Assembly (NCBI GenBank): GCA_965234475.1 | Contig: OZ248397.1 | Span: 744,001 to 808,000, forward strand | Source: Methylopumilus sp947499625 | GTDB lineage: Bacteria; Pseudomonadota; Gammaproteobacteria; Burkholderiales; Methylophilaceae | Length of the DNA stretch: 64,000 nt | Direction of reading: 5' to 3' | The notes under the pieces: generated by a model | Database searches by the model: none | What the model was told of the DNA's origin: nothing | The model's input: only the letters and a program-made list of their open reading frames with translations | Part shown: positions 15,224-24,024 of the stretch, piece by piece | Layout: each line of letters begins with the position of its first letter | How positions within the stretch are numbered: position 1 is the first letter of the stretch | Made by a program: the position numbers and the translations under genes

Positions 15224-16876
15224 ATGAGCTATCAAGTTCTTGCACGTAAATATCGTCCCCGTTCGTTTGATACGCTTGTCGGTCAAGCGCATGTTGTGCA
15301 AGCACTCAAAAATGCACTTGATCTAAAAAGACTACATCATGCTTACCTTTTTACAGGCACACGTGGTGTAGGTAAAACTACACTAGCAAGAATTCTAGCC
15401 AAAGCTCTTAATTGCAAAGAAGGTATTAGTTCAAACCCTTGTGGAACATGTTCTGCATGTACCGAGATTGATCAAGGCCGCTACGTCGACCTTATTGAAG
15501 TCGATGCAGCATCTAATACTCAAGTCGATAATATGCGAGATCTTCTGGATAATGCGCAATACGCTCCGACACAAGGGCTATTTAAAATCTACATCATCGA
15601 TGAAGTCCATATGCTTTCAAAAAGTGCGTTCAATGCGATGTTGAAAACGTTAGAAGAGCCACCAGAGCACGTCAAATTTATATTAGCAACTACTGATCCG
15701 CAAAAAGTCCCTGTCACTGTCTTATCAAGATGCCTACAATTTAATTTAAAACAAATGCCATCTGCTTCTATTTCAGAATATATGGAAAAAATATTAAAAG
15801 AAGAAGCAATTAACTATGAAATCAATGCGATTTATTTAATTGCGAAATCTGCGAATGGTAGTATGCGCGATGCATTATCAATTCTTGATCAAGGTATCGC
15901 TTATTGCGGCGGCACAATAGAAGAAGCTACGATTAAAAAAATGTTAGGTGCTATTGATCAATCTTACTTATTTAATTTAGTTCATGCGGTCATTGATCAG
16001 GATGGTCATAAAGCTATTGAGATTGCGAATCAAATGGATGAAAGAAATCTATCTTTTGATGCAGCGCTCAATGATCTAGCAAACCTAATTCAAACAATTA
16101 GTGTAACGCAAGCCATACCAGATAGCTTGGATGCCTCTTATCTTGATCGCGACCAAGTAATCGCGTTAACCAAAAAGATAAGTGCAGAACAATTACAACT
16201 TCTTTATCAAATTACGATATTGGGTCGACGTGATCTTTATTTAGCACCCGACGAATATGCGGGCTTCACGATGACTATTCTTCGAATGCTTTCTTTTGCC
16301 CCACAAGATTCAATCCTTGCAAAAAATTTAAGGTCAGTAAAAACTGAGCCGTTGAATAGCGCAAACAAAATAGAAACTATCGCAAAGTCAAACGACGTTT
16401 CCTCTGAAGCCTTTGAAATTAAAAAAAAAATTGAAGTAACTCACGAAACTTATGAAGACATGTCAGATCAAGACATACCAAAAGAAGCAGTCTCATTCAA
16501 TGGAAATTGGCGTGAACTTGTTGACCAACTAAAACTAGGCTTAGTCAAAGCACTTGCCCAGCAGTCTGAACTAGTCAGTTTTAAAAATAATGAAATAATC
16601 TTGTCGATTGCGGATGAACACAAGCATCTGCTCAATGAAACCTATCAAAAAAAATTAGAATTGAGTTTGTCTGAACACTTTGCTCAACGAATTAAACTTG
16701 TGATCTTACAAAAAGGTGCAAATAATTCACCGCTTAAACAAAAACAAGAAGAACGGTCAACACTTATAAAAGATACTGAAAATGCTATTCTTCAAGATCA
16801 ATTCGTAAAATCACTACTTACTGAATTTAATGCTGAAATTATTCCATCAAGCATTAAACCTAATCAAACTACATAA
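15224..16876 (+). CDS. dnaX: DNA polymerase III subunits gamma and tau
   Basis: Clamp-loader ATPase of the replisome. The AAA+ domain has Walker A GTRGVGKTT (residues ~44-52), a four-Cys zinc module (residues ~65-82, CKEG...CGTCSAC), Walker B IIDEVHML and the sensor segment LATTDPQKVPVTVLSRCLQF. Domain III follows, and the C-terminal third (to residue 550) is the tau-specific part. Codons 400-403 contain ten consecutive As; shifting frame in either direction there gives a stop within three codons, so a gamma form of about 403 residues is predicted. The genes ffs, dnaX, ybaB and recR form the usual block. Confidence 0.96.
   Translation: MSYQVLARKYRPRSFDTLVGQAHVVQALKNALDLKRLHHAYLFTGTRGVGKTTLARILAKALNCKEGISSNPCGTCSACTEIDQGRYVDLIEVDAASNTQVDNMRDLLDNAQYAPTQGLFKIYIIDEVHMLSKSAFNAMLKTLEEPPEHVKFILATTDPQKVPVTVLSRCLQFNLKQMPSASISEYMEKILKEEAINYEINAIYLIAKSANGSMRDALSILDQGIAYCGGTIEEATIKKMLGAIDQSYLFNLVHAVIDQDGHKAIEIANQMDERNLSFDAALNDLANLIQTISVTQAIPDSLDASYLDRDQVIALTKKISAEQLQLLYQITILGRRDLYLAPDEYAGFTMTILRMLSFAPQDSILAKNLRSVKTEPLNSANKIETIAKSNDVSSEAFEIKKKIEVTHETYEDMSDQDIPKEAVSFNGNWRELVDQLKLGLVKALAQQSELVSFKNNEIILSIADEHKHLLNETYQKKLELSLSEHFAQRIKLVILQKGANNSPLKQKQEERSTLIKDTENAILQDQFVKSLLTEFNAEIIPSSIKPNQTT
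16421..16430 (+). promoter_or_regulatory. A10 slippage run in dnaX (predicted gamma/tau switch)
   Basis: Ten As cover codons 400-402 and the first base of 403. An added A, or a -1 ribosomal shift, gives AAT TGA; a lost A, or a +1 shift, gives TTG AAG TAA. Both make a product of 403-404 residues that ends after domain III, as gamma does. The long run resembles the slippage site of Thermus dnaX more than the E. coli A AAA AAG site. Confidence 0.6.
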
Positions 16877-16887
16877 GGAGTCATCAT

Positions 16888-17196
16888 ATGATGAAAGGCG
16901 GCATGGGTAATTTAATGAAACAAGCGCAAATGATGCAAGCTAATATGCAAAAAGCGCAAGATGAACTTGGGCTTATTGATGTTGAAGGCTTGGCAAGTAA
17001 TGGACTTGTTAAAATTGCTATTTCTTGTAAGCATCAAGTTAAAAAAATATCAATCGATCCTTCTGCCATGAACGATCATGAAATGCTAGAAGATCTTCTC
17101 ATTGTGGCTTTTAAAGATGCATTACAAAAAATTGAACAAACTACCAATGCCAAGATGGGCAATATGATGCCTCCTGGTATGAAATTACCTTTCTAA
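16888..17196 (+). CDS. ybaB: Nucleoid-associated protein, YbaB/EbfC family
   Basis: A 102-residue DNA-binding protein. The Met-rich N-terminus (NLMKQAQMMQANMQKAQDEL) is the usual helical dimerisation arm, followed by a small sheet with VKIAISCKHQVKKISIDP and a helix LIVAFKDALQKI. AAGGAG lies 8-12 bases before the ATG pair. It is placed between dnaX and recR, as in most proteobacteria. Confidence 0.94.
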   Translation: MMKGGMGNLMKQAQMMQANMQKAQDELGLIDVEGLASNGLVKIAISCKHQVKKISIDPSAMNDHEMLEDLLIVAFKDALQKIEQTTNAKMGNMMPPGMKLPF

Positions 17197-17205
17197 TTTT
17201 GCTGC

Positions 17206-17808
17206 ATGAAAAATACTGAAGCACTCGAACAGTTAGTTGATGCCCTAAGGTGTTTACCTGGTATTGGCCCTAAATCAGCTTTACGTATGGCTTATCATCT
17301 TCTACAGCACAATAGAAAAGGTGCCTCACAACTCTCAAGCGCTATTGCTAACGCAATTGAATTAGTTGGACACTGCTCCTATTGCAATAACTTTTCTGAA
17401 GAAGTGGTTTGCTCACTTTGCTCATCCAAAGATCGAGATGCCTCAATTCTTTGTGTGATCGAAATGCCAAGTGATCTCATGATGCTAGAACAAACGCACT
17501 CTTATAACGGCATGTATTTTATTTTAATGGGTAAACTCTCACCTTTAGATGGTATTGGTCCAAAAGATATTCATTTAGATAGACTTTTAAAACGTCTTGA
17601 TGCTGGAATCGTTAAAGAAGTGATCTTAGCGAATAATTTTACGGTGAGTGGAGATGCTACTGCCCATTATGTTACTGAACTTCTTAAAGCACGCGGCATT
17701 CGATTAAGTCGAATAGCAAGAGGCTTACCTATGGGTGGTGAAATTGAATATGTAGATAGTGGGACGCTTGCCCAAGCTATGATTGAACGTAAAATAATTA
17801 AAGACTGA
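17206..17808 (+). CDS. recR: Recombination mediator RecR
   Basis: A 200-residue protein that works with RecF and RecO to load RecA at gaps. The helix-hairpin-helix LPGIGPKSALRMAYHLL (residues ~17-33), a four-Cys zinc finger (HCSYCNNF...VCSLCSS, residues ~56-73) and the Toprim domain beginning ILCVIEMPSDLMMLEQTHSY are all present, and the C-terminal GGEIEYVDSGTLAQAM is conserved. It overlaps the convergent gph gene by 11 bp. Confidence 0.96.
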   Translation: MKNTEALEQLVDALRCLPGIGPKSALRMAYHLLQHNRKGASQLSSAIANAIELVGHCSYCNNFSEEVVCSLCSSKDRDASILCVIEMPSDLMMLEQTHSYNGMYFILMGKLSPLDGIGPKDIHLDRLLKRLDAGIVKEVILANNFTVSGDATAHYVTELLKARGIRLSRIARGLPMGGEIEYVDSGTLAQAMIERKIIKD

Positions 17809-18451
17809 GATAAGTTAAAAGATCAGATGGCTTATCAATGATATGTTGAGCGCCCCAAGATTTTGCATCATCCCCTGCTTCTAAATAACCATATCGTGCC
17901 GCCATACTTACCATGCCAGCATCATTTGCTGCCATGACATCACGCCTATCATCACCTAAATAAATAATGTCAGATGGTTCTATTGAGAGCATCTGTGATG
18001 CTTTAATAAGCCCTTCGGGTGAAGGTTTCGGCACATTGACATCATCACCCGCAATAAGACATGCTGCGTCCTTAAGAAGCGGATGGGAAGACACAATAGG
18101 CTGCGCAAACCTCCTTGATTTATTTGTCACAATGCCCCAGAGGAAATTTCTAAGGCTTAAAGTATTAATCAATTCTTCAATACCTAACATACATTGCATA
18201 TTTTGATTGAATACTTCTTTATAGATATCTAAGAATTCTTGAACACGCACTTCAAAAAGAGGATCATTTTTATCCATATTAAATCCGGCTTTAATTAAAC
18301 CTGCAGCACCATGTGAAGCAAAAGGCCGTCCGACTAAAAAAGGAAGGGGAGATAAATCATACTGTTGTCTTAATTGATTAAGCGCTCCTACAAGTTGCGG
18401 TGCACTATCAATCAAAGTACCATCTAAATCAAAAAGTACAGCTTTCATCAT
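17798..18451 (-). CDS. gph: Phosphoglycolate phosphatase, HAD family
   Basis: A 217-residue HAD hydrolase. Motif I is FDLDGTLIDSA (residues 7-17), motif II has the Thr in GIVTNKSRRFA, and motif IV is YLGDDRRDVMAANDAGM. A helical cap lies between motifs I and II. It removes phosphate from 2-phosphoglycolate or a similar small metabolite. The ATG shares a base with the ubiG stop, and the mtaD-ubiG-gph order is common in betaproteobacteria. The exact substrate is inferred from context and not from the sequence. Confidence 0.85.
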   Translation of the reverse strand: MMKAVLFDLDGTLIDSAPQLVGALNQLRQQYDLSPLPFLVGRPFASHGAAGLIKAGFNMDKNDPLFEVRVQEFLDIYKEVFNQNMQCMLGIEELINTLSLRNFLWGIVTNKSRRFAQPIVSSHPLLKDAACLIAGDDVNVPKPSPEGLIKASQMLSIEPSDIIYLGDDRRDVMAANDAGMVSMAARYGYLEAGDDAKSWGAQHIIDKPSDLLTYLSL

Positions 18452-19170
18452 TAATCTTTCGTGACTTCAAGAAGATAATTCACTGAAACATCATCGCCAA
18501 ATTTATACACATCTGTGATTGGGTTATAAGTCATACCTTTTAAGGTAACAACCGCTAGATCTTCTTTTCGACACCAGGAAATGAGTTCAGAGGGTTTAAT
18601 AAATTTTTCGTAATCATGTGTGCCACGTGGTAATAAATTTAGAATATATTCAGCACCAATCACTGCAAATAAATATGCTTTTATGTTGCGATTAATGGTC
18701 GACATAAAAAGTGTGCCACCTGGTTTTAAAAGTTTCGCGCATAAGGATACAACAGCCGATGGTTCTGGCACATGCTCTAGCATTTCCATACATGTAATCA
18801 CATCAAAAATAGGTTTATGTTTTGAAGTAAAGGCTTCTAGGGAAGTGCATTGATAATCAATATCTATTTTCGTTTGCTGTGCATGGAGCTTTGCAATGTT
18901 GATCACTTTCTCACCCATATCAATCCCCGTGACATCCGCACCCAGATTTGCCATAGATTCAGAAAGAATGCCCCCACCGCAACCCACATCGAGCACTTTT
19001 TTATGCTTTAAATTAATTTTTTCATGGATAAAATTAAGGCGGAGGGGATTGATATCGTGAAGTGGCTTAAATTCACTCGTCTTATCCCACCATTTATGAG
19101 CGAGATCATTAAATTTAGCGACTTCTTCTTCAGAAACGTTTATATGTTTTGTTTTAGCTTGAGTTGCCAT
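18451..19170 (-). CDS. ubiG: Ubiquinone biosynthesis O-methyltransferase UbiG
   Basis: Performs both O-methylations of ubiquinone synthesis with SAM. The N-terminal FNDLAHKWWDKTSEFKPLHDINPLRLNFI segment (in parts) is characteristic, followed by the SAM-binding VLDVGCGGGILSESMANLGA (residues ~60-79) and the acidic loop TGIDMG. The 239-residue length is usual. The start at 19170 lies 31 bp inside the upstream deaminase gene; the next ATG would remove the conserved N-terminus, so the long overlap appears real. Confidence 0.94.
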   Translation of the reverse strand: MATQAKTKHINVSEEEVAKFNDLAHKWWDKTSEFKPLHDINPLRLNFIHEKINLKHKKVLDVGCGGGILSESMANLGADVTGIDMGEKVINIAKLHAQQTKIDIDYQCTSLEAFTSKHKPIFDVITCMEMLEHVPEPSAVVSLCAKLLKPGGTLFMSTINRNIKAYLFAVIGAEYILNLLPRGTHDYEKFIKPSELISWCRKEDLAVVTLKGMTYNPITDVYKFGDDVSVNYLLEVTKD

Positions 19171-20474
19171 CTGAGTGCTATGTCCTTACATGATTGAATA
19201 TCAATGGATGTTAAGTGTCCTTCTTCATACTGCAATAAACCATTCACCCACACATGACTGACCTCTTCTCGCGTGGTTGCATAAACTAAATGACTCATAG
19301 GGTCGAACATAGGTAATGTAGATAAGTGATCCATATTAAATACTGTTAAATCTGCAAACTTTCCTTTTTCAATCGACCCAATACAATCTTCAAGCCCTAG
19401 TGCTTTTGCAGCATTAATAGTGACCATATCTAATGATATTTTAGCGTCAAGTATCGCAGGGTTTTTTGTAATGCCTTTAGCAAGCAAAGATGCTAATTGC
19501 ATATCATGCAATACGTCTTGCTTATTATTGCTGGCACTTCCGTCTGTACCAATACATATATTGATATGGTTTTTTTGTAACGCTTCAATATTAGCTATAC
19601 CACTCCCTAATTTTAAATTGGATGTCGGGCAATGAATGACCGATGCAGACTCTTTTGAAAGTGTGGTCAAATCTTCATCGTTCAAATAAACAGCATGAAC
19701 TGCCATAAATTGTGGGCTTATGATACCAAGACGATTGAGTCTCTCAATGGGTCTTATTTGATATTGTTTTAGGCTCTCACTAATTTCATTTTCCGTTTCA
19801 TGGATATGCATATGAATCGTGAGATTGAGTTGGTTCGCATAAGTTAAAACTTGATTTAAGGTTTTATCTGAGACTGAGTATGGTGCATGCGGGGCTAAGC
19901 TTGATGTAATAAGACTTTGACCGCGCCAACCATCTCTGGCTTCAAGCCCTTTCATTAAATAATCCTCTCCGTCATTCGCGTAATTGGAAGGATAATCCAT
20001 CACGAAAAGACCGATGTTAGCTCTCATACCGCTTTGTTTAATAGCGCGCGATGCAGCTTCAGGATAAAAGTACATTTCATTAAATGTAGTCACACCACTC
20101 TTTAACATTTCAGCGCATGCAATCAATGTGCCGTCATGCACAAAATCAGGTGTGACCCATTTTTTTTCAAGTGGCCAAATAGAGTCATTAAGCCATGTAT
20201 CAAGGGGTTGATCGTCTGCAAAACCCCTAAATAAATTCATCGCAGCATGTGTATGTGCATTAATGAGGCCAGGCGTGATAATGTGATGATGGAGCTGAAA
20301 GTGCTGATTGGATTGATAAAGGGACGCGACTTTTTTAGTCTCAATAATATCGATGATTCTATCCTCATCAATAATGATCGAATGATCCTCAAGTACTGTA
20401 TTGTGAGGCCTAATGGGACAAATCCATTTGGCAGAAATAATCGTGCTGACAGGTTGGATACGAGTATCTGTCAT
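19140..20474 (-). CDS. mtaD: 5-methylthioadenosine / S-adenosylhomocysteine deaminase (TRZ/ATZ amidohydrolase)
   Basis: A 444-residue metal-dependent amidohydrolase. The metal-binding residues are in LINAHTHAAMNLFRG, in HMHIHETENEI and in GTDGSASNNKQD, and HCPTSNLKLGSGIA is the family-specific loop. MtaD-type enzymes deaminate methylthioadenosine or SAH. Its 31-bp overlap with ubiG, whose reaction produces SAH, supports that assignment. Related cytosine- or guanine-type deaminases are the alternative. It follows purA by 6 bp. Confidence 0.85.
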   Translation of the reverse strand: MTDTRIQPVSTIISAKWICPIRPHNTVLEDHSIIIDEDRIIDIIETKKVASLYQSNQHFQLHHHIITPGLINAHTHAAMNLFRGFADDQPLDTWLNDSIWPLEKKWVTPDFVHDGTLIACAEMLKSGVTTFNEMYFYPEAASRAIKQSGMRANIGLFVMDYPSNYANDGEDYLMKGLEARDGWRGQSLITSSLAPHAPYSVSDKTLNQVLTYANQLNLTIHMHIHETENEISESLKQYQIRPIERLNRLGIISPQFMAVHAVYLNDEDLTTLSKESASVIHCPTSNLKLGSGIANIEALQKNHINICIGTDGSASNNKQDVLHDMQLASLLAKGITKNPAILDAKISLDMVTINAAKALGLEDCIGSIEKGKFADLTVFNMDHLSTLPMFDPMSHLVYATTREEVSHVWVNGLLQYEEGHLTSIDIQSCKDIALRWQLKLKQNI

Positions 20475-20480
20475 GGGCTA

Positions 20481-21794
20481 TTATTCGAAGGGATGTTTAA
20501 GGACGATCGTTTCATCCCGCTCAGGGCCAGTCGATACAACATGAATCGGCACTTCACATAATTTTTCTAGTGTCTTGAGATAAAGCTGCGCATTTTTAGG
20601 AAGATCATCCATCGATTTAATACCGAAGGTGCTTTCATCCCAGCCATCGACTTCAATAAAAATAGGTTTACAGCACTCTACTTGATCAGCACCCAAAGGA
20701 AGAAGATCAATTTTTTTACCGTCTAATTCATAGCCCACACATATACCAATTTTTTTAATGCCGTCTAAAACATCAAGTTTCGTAATACATAAGCCTGTTA
20801 GGCTATTAATCATGGCAGAGCGTTTTAATGCAGCTGCATCAAACCAACCACAACGCCTTTTTCTTTTAGTCACCGTACCAATTTCTTTTCCTTTCGTTGA
20901 CATTTGATATCCCGGCGTCCCTTGGGTTTCAATATCAAGCTCACTCGGAAAAGGCCCGCCACCCACACGCGTCGTATAAGCTTTTGTGATGCCTAAAATA
21001 TAATGCAACATATGCGGACCAACACCAGCGCCTGCTGCTGCCTGACCTGATACGCAATTTGATGAAGTCACATAAGGATAAGTCCCGTGATCAATATCTA
21101 GAAGTGAACCTTGCGCGCCTTCGAATAGTAAATTCTTATTTTTAGCATTTGCTTCATAAAGTTTTTGTGAAACATCAGCAAGATATGGTTTTATTTTTTC
21201 TGCATGCGTCATAGAAAGATCAAACTGCTGATTGACATCAATCGGATCTTTTTTTAAGTAATTTTGCAAGACAAAGTTATGGTAATCCATGACTTCTACA
21301 AGTTTATTTTTAAAATTATCTGGATTAAGTAAATCGTAAACGCGGAGCGAACGACGAGCCACTTTGTCTTCATAAGCAGGGCCAATACCTTTGCCGGTAG
21401 TACCAATTTTAGCTTCACGCATTGCTTCTCGACCTTGGTCGAGTGCTACGTGATGCTTTAAAATTAAAGGGCAGCCTGGACTTACAAATAAACGACTTTT
21501 GACTTCAATGCCATCGGCTTCGAGTGTTTTAATTTCGTGCAGCAAATGCTCAATATCAAGTACAACACCATTGCCAATAAAGCAATCTACGTTTTTACGA
21601 ATAATGCCTGAGGGCACTAAATTTAGTTTATATTCTTTTTGGCTTGAGCCTTGGCCGATCACTAAGGTATGACCTGCATTATGTCCACCTTGAAAACGAA
21701 CGACACCTTCTGCGTGATCAGTTAACCAATCGACAATTTTACCTTTACCTTCGTCGCCCCATTGTGTGCCAATGACTACTAAATTTTTTGCCAT
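20481..21794 (-). CDS. purA: Adenylosuccinate synthetase
   Basis: Joins IMP and aspartate with GTP in AMP synthesis. The catalytic GTQWGDEGKGKIVDWLT lies at the N-terminus (Asp and His of GHNAGHT follow), with IMP-binding GTTGKGIGPAYEDK and GTP-binding TRVGGGPFPSE further on. The chosen ATG gives 437 residues; an ATG two codons upstream at 21800 is also possible and would overlap nothing. It is immediately after hisZ, as in other betaproteobacteria. Confidence 0.96.
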   Translation of the reverse strand: MAKNLVVIGTQWGDEGKGKIVDWLTDHAEGVVRFQGGHNAGHTLVIGQGSSQKEYKLNLVPSGIIRKNVDCFIGNGVVLDIEHLLHEIKTLEADGIEVKSRLFVSPGCPLILKHHVALDQGREAMREAKIGTTGKGIGPAYEDKVARRSLRVYDLLNPDNFKNKLVEVMDYHNFVLQNYLKKDPIDVNQQFDLSMTHAEKIKPYLADVSQKLYEANAKNKNLLFEGAQGSLLDIDHGTYPYVTSSNCVSGQAAAGAGVGPHMLHYILGITKAYTTRVGGGPFPSELDIETQGTPGYQMSTKGKEIGTVTKRKRRCGWFDAAALKRSAMINSLTGLCITKLDVLDGIKKIGICVGYELDGKKIDLLPLGADQVECCKPIFIEVDGWDESTFGIKSMDDLPKNAQLYLKTLEKLCEVPIHVVSTGPERDETIVLKHPFE

Positions 21795-21800
21795 CTTCAA

Positions 21801-22955
21801 TTAAACCGTTTTGACTTTCCACGCTTTGCTAGCATCTAAAGTCAACATGCGATCACAATTATTTTGTATCGCATTCATATGGCCAAACAAATCAATCGCG
21901 ACAATTTCACCTTGTTGACGTAATGACTCAATGGCATTTTGTAATGCGCTATCACTACCTTGAGGAGCTAAAATGGCTTTCGCTTTTTTACCATTAGGAA
22001 ATAAAGTGACAATATTTTTCAAATCCATCGTGAAGCCTGTGGCTGCACGGTTACGTCCGAATGATGCTCCAATATTGTCATAGCGTCCACCTAATGCAAT
22101 AGGTGAATAGCATTGATCTGCATACACTGAAAATACCAAACCATTATGGTATTGGTAGCCACGAATATCACTTAAGTCATAAGACACTTTAATCTTATTA
22201 TTTTTTAAAGCCTGATCGAGTTCATTCAAAAATTGCAGTGCACTTTTAATAGCCTTATCTTGCGGCAATACTTTCTCAGCTTCTTTTAAGATATTGACAT
22301 CACCATAAAGGCTTACTAATGCAATGAGTGCATCGCGATTTTTTTTATCTAATGATTTGGTAAGATCAATCACTTCTGATTTATCTTTTTTCTGCATCGC
22401 TTGATACAAAAGATCAAGTTGGTCACGTGCCATATTGGATGATGCAATTAAGGACGTAAAAATATCAAGATGATTAAAATCAAATACTGGGTTTTGAATA
22501 CCGATAGTACTAAGTGTTTTAATCAGAAGTGTTTGAATTTCAAGATCAGCTTCAATGCCTTTAAATCCATAGAGCTCAGCCCCAATTTGGAATGGCTCTC
22601 TTGACTGTAAAAAGCTAGCTGGCTTCGTTCTTAAAACTGAGCCTGCGTAAGATAATCTTGTGACTTCGTCATTTTGAATAAGGTGTGCATCAATGCGAGC
22701 AACCTGAGGTGTGATATCAGCGCGAACACCCATAAGTCTTCCTGTTAACTGATCGACCACTTTAAAGGTATCAAGATCCATGTCTTGGCCATTGCCATTT
22801 AAAGATTCAATGTATTCAAGCATAGGAGGAATGACATAGAAATAACCATGCGCTTGATAGAGATCAAGAATAGAGCGTCTTAATGACTCAAGATAGACTG
22901 CTTCATCAGGAAGCATATCTTCAACGTAATCTGGGAGCGTCCATTGATTCATCAA
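21801..22955 (-). CDS. hisZ: ATP phosphoribosyltransferase regulatory subunit
   Basis: A HisRS-like protein of 384 residues that lacks the tRNA anticodon-binding domain and serves with short HisG in the first step of histidine synthesis. It has class II synthetase-like motifs: the N-terminal PPMLEYIESL, VDQLTGRLMGVRADITPQVAR (in parts) and the late LGGRYDNIG. The presence of HisZ implies a short-form HisG elsewhere in the genome. It lies between a DUF2065 gene and purA, both within 6 bp. Confidence 0.95.
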   Translation of the reverse strand: MMNQWTLPDYVEDMLPDEAVYLESLRRSILDLYQAHGYFYVIPPMLEYIESLNGNGQDMDLDTFKVVDQLTGRLMGVRADITPQVARIDAHLIQNDEVTRLSYAGSVLRTKPASFLQSREPFQIGAELYGFKGIEADLEIQTLLIKTLSTIGIQNPVFDFNHLDIFTSLIASSNMARDQLDLLYQAMQKKDKSEVIDLTKSLDKKNRDALIALVSLYGDVNILKEAEKVLPQDKAIKSALQFLNELDQALKNNKIKVSYDLSDIRGYQYHNGLVFSVYADQCYSPIALGGRYDNIGASFGRNRAATGFTMDLKNIVTLFPNGKKAKAILAPQGSDSALQNAIESLRQQGEIVAIDLFGHMNAIQNNCDRMLTLDASKAWKVKTV

Positions 22956-23141
22956 TTAGCGACCTAATAATAAAAAAATTAATCCTAATAAAAAAGACAT
23001 CAAGCCCATAAAGCGAATCTGGCCAGATTTCATTTTAATCAGTTTTCTAAAAGTTTCACGCCAACCTTCTGGAAAAAATAAGGGCATGAGACCTTCTAGT
23101 ATCAACATTAGGCCAAAAGATGAAAAAAGCCAATTCTTCAT
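22956..23141 (-). CDS. DUF2065 small inner-membrane protein
   Basis: A 61-residue protein with two membrane helices (residues ~4-20 and ~43-59) and a basic loop with PEGWRETFRKL, which is the family signature. It is always small and is commonly found between hflC and hisZ/purA. Its function is not known. It abuts hisZ and follows hflC with a 2-bp gap. Confidence 0.9.
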   Translation of the reverse strand: MKNWLFSSFGLMLILEGLMPLFFPEGWRETFRKLIKMKSGQIRFMGLMSFLLGLIFLLLGR

Positions 23142-23143
23142 TA

Positions 23144-24019
23144 CTAATCTTTTTTCTTCTTAGAGCTACGCATGTACTTTAAAAAATCTGAGGTCGGATC
23201 TAAGACCAACACGTCAGCTTTATCTTTAAAGCTTTTCTTGTAAGCTTCGATACTTCGGTAAAAAGCATAAAATTCAGGATTCTTAGCATAAGCATTTGCA
23301 TAGATTTCAGAAGCTTTTGCATCTCCATCACCCTTTACTTTCTGCGCTTCCTTGTAGGCTTCTGCGATAATGACATCACGTTGCTTTTCAGCATCGGCAC
23401 GAATTTTTTCTGACGCTGCAAAACCTTGTGAGCGCAATTCATTGGCAACAGAATTACGCTCGGCATTCATGCGCTGATAAACAGACTCACTGACCTCTTT
23501 CGGAAGATCCACTCGTCTTAAGCGCACATCTAAAATTTGAATACCTAACGAACGCAAATCTCGATCCGCACGATCTGTAAGAATTTGCATAATTTCTCCA
23601 CGCTCACCTGATACGACATCATGAATGGTCCTTTTACCAAACTCTGCGCGCAATCCATCATTTACTGTTTGAGAGATTCTTCTCTCAGCTTGAACTTCAT
23701 CACCATTCACGGATACATAGTATTTTGCAGGATCAACAATTTTCCATTTAATGAATGAATCGACAAGTACATTTTTCTTTTCACTCGTGATAAAACGATC
23801 AGGCTCTTGGTAGTTAAGTGTCAAAATTCGATTATCAAAAAACCGCACATTTTCAATAAGCGGTGTTTTGAAATAAAGTCCTGGCTCTTTTTTGATGGAT
23901 ATGATTTCACCTAAACGAAATACAATGGCGTACTCTCTTTGGTCAACTGTAAAAGTAGACATCGCTAAAATCACAATGCCTGCTAAAAAACTCACTAATA
24001 CATATGTAATATTTTTCAT
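23144..24019 (-). CDS. hflC: HflC, SPFH/band-7 protein regulating FtsH
   Basis: A 291-residue inner-membrane protein with one N-terminal helix (residues ~5-22) and a periplasmic SPFH domain (VDQREYAIVFRLGEI...KEPGLYFKTP), followed by a long helical region with AEKQRDVIIAEAYKEAQKVKGDGDA. HflC and HflK form a large cage around the FtsH protease and limit its action on membrane substrates. It directly follows hflK. Confidence 0.95.
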   Translation of the reverse strand: MKNITYVLVSFLAGIVILAMSTFTVDQREYAIVFRLGEIISIKKEPGLYFKTPLIENVRFFDNRILTLNYQEPDRFITSEKKNVLVDSFIKWKIVDPAKYYVSVNGDEVQAERRISQTVNDGLRAEFGKRTIHDVVSGERGEIMQILTDRADRDLRSLGIQILDVRLRRVDLPKEVSESVYQRMNAERNSVANELRSQGFAASEKIRADAEKQRDVIIAEAYKEAQKVKGDGDAKASEIYANAYAKNPEFYAFYRSIEAYKKSFKDKADVLVLDPTSDFLKYMRSSKKKKD

Positions 24020-24024
24020 ATTCT

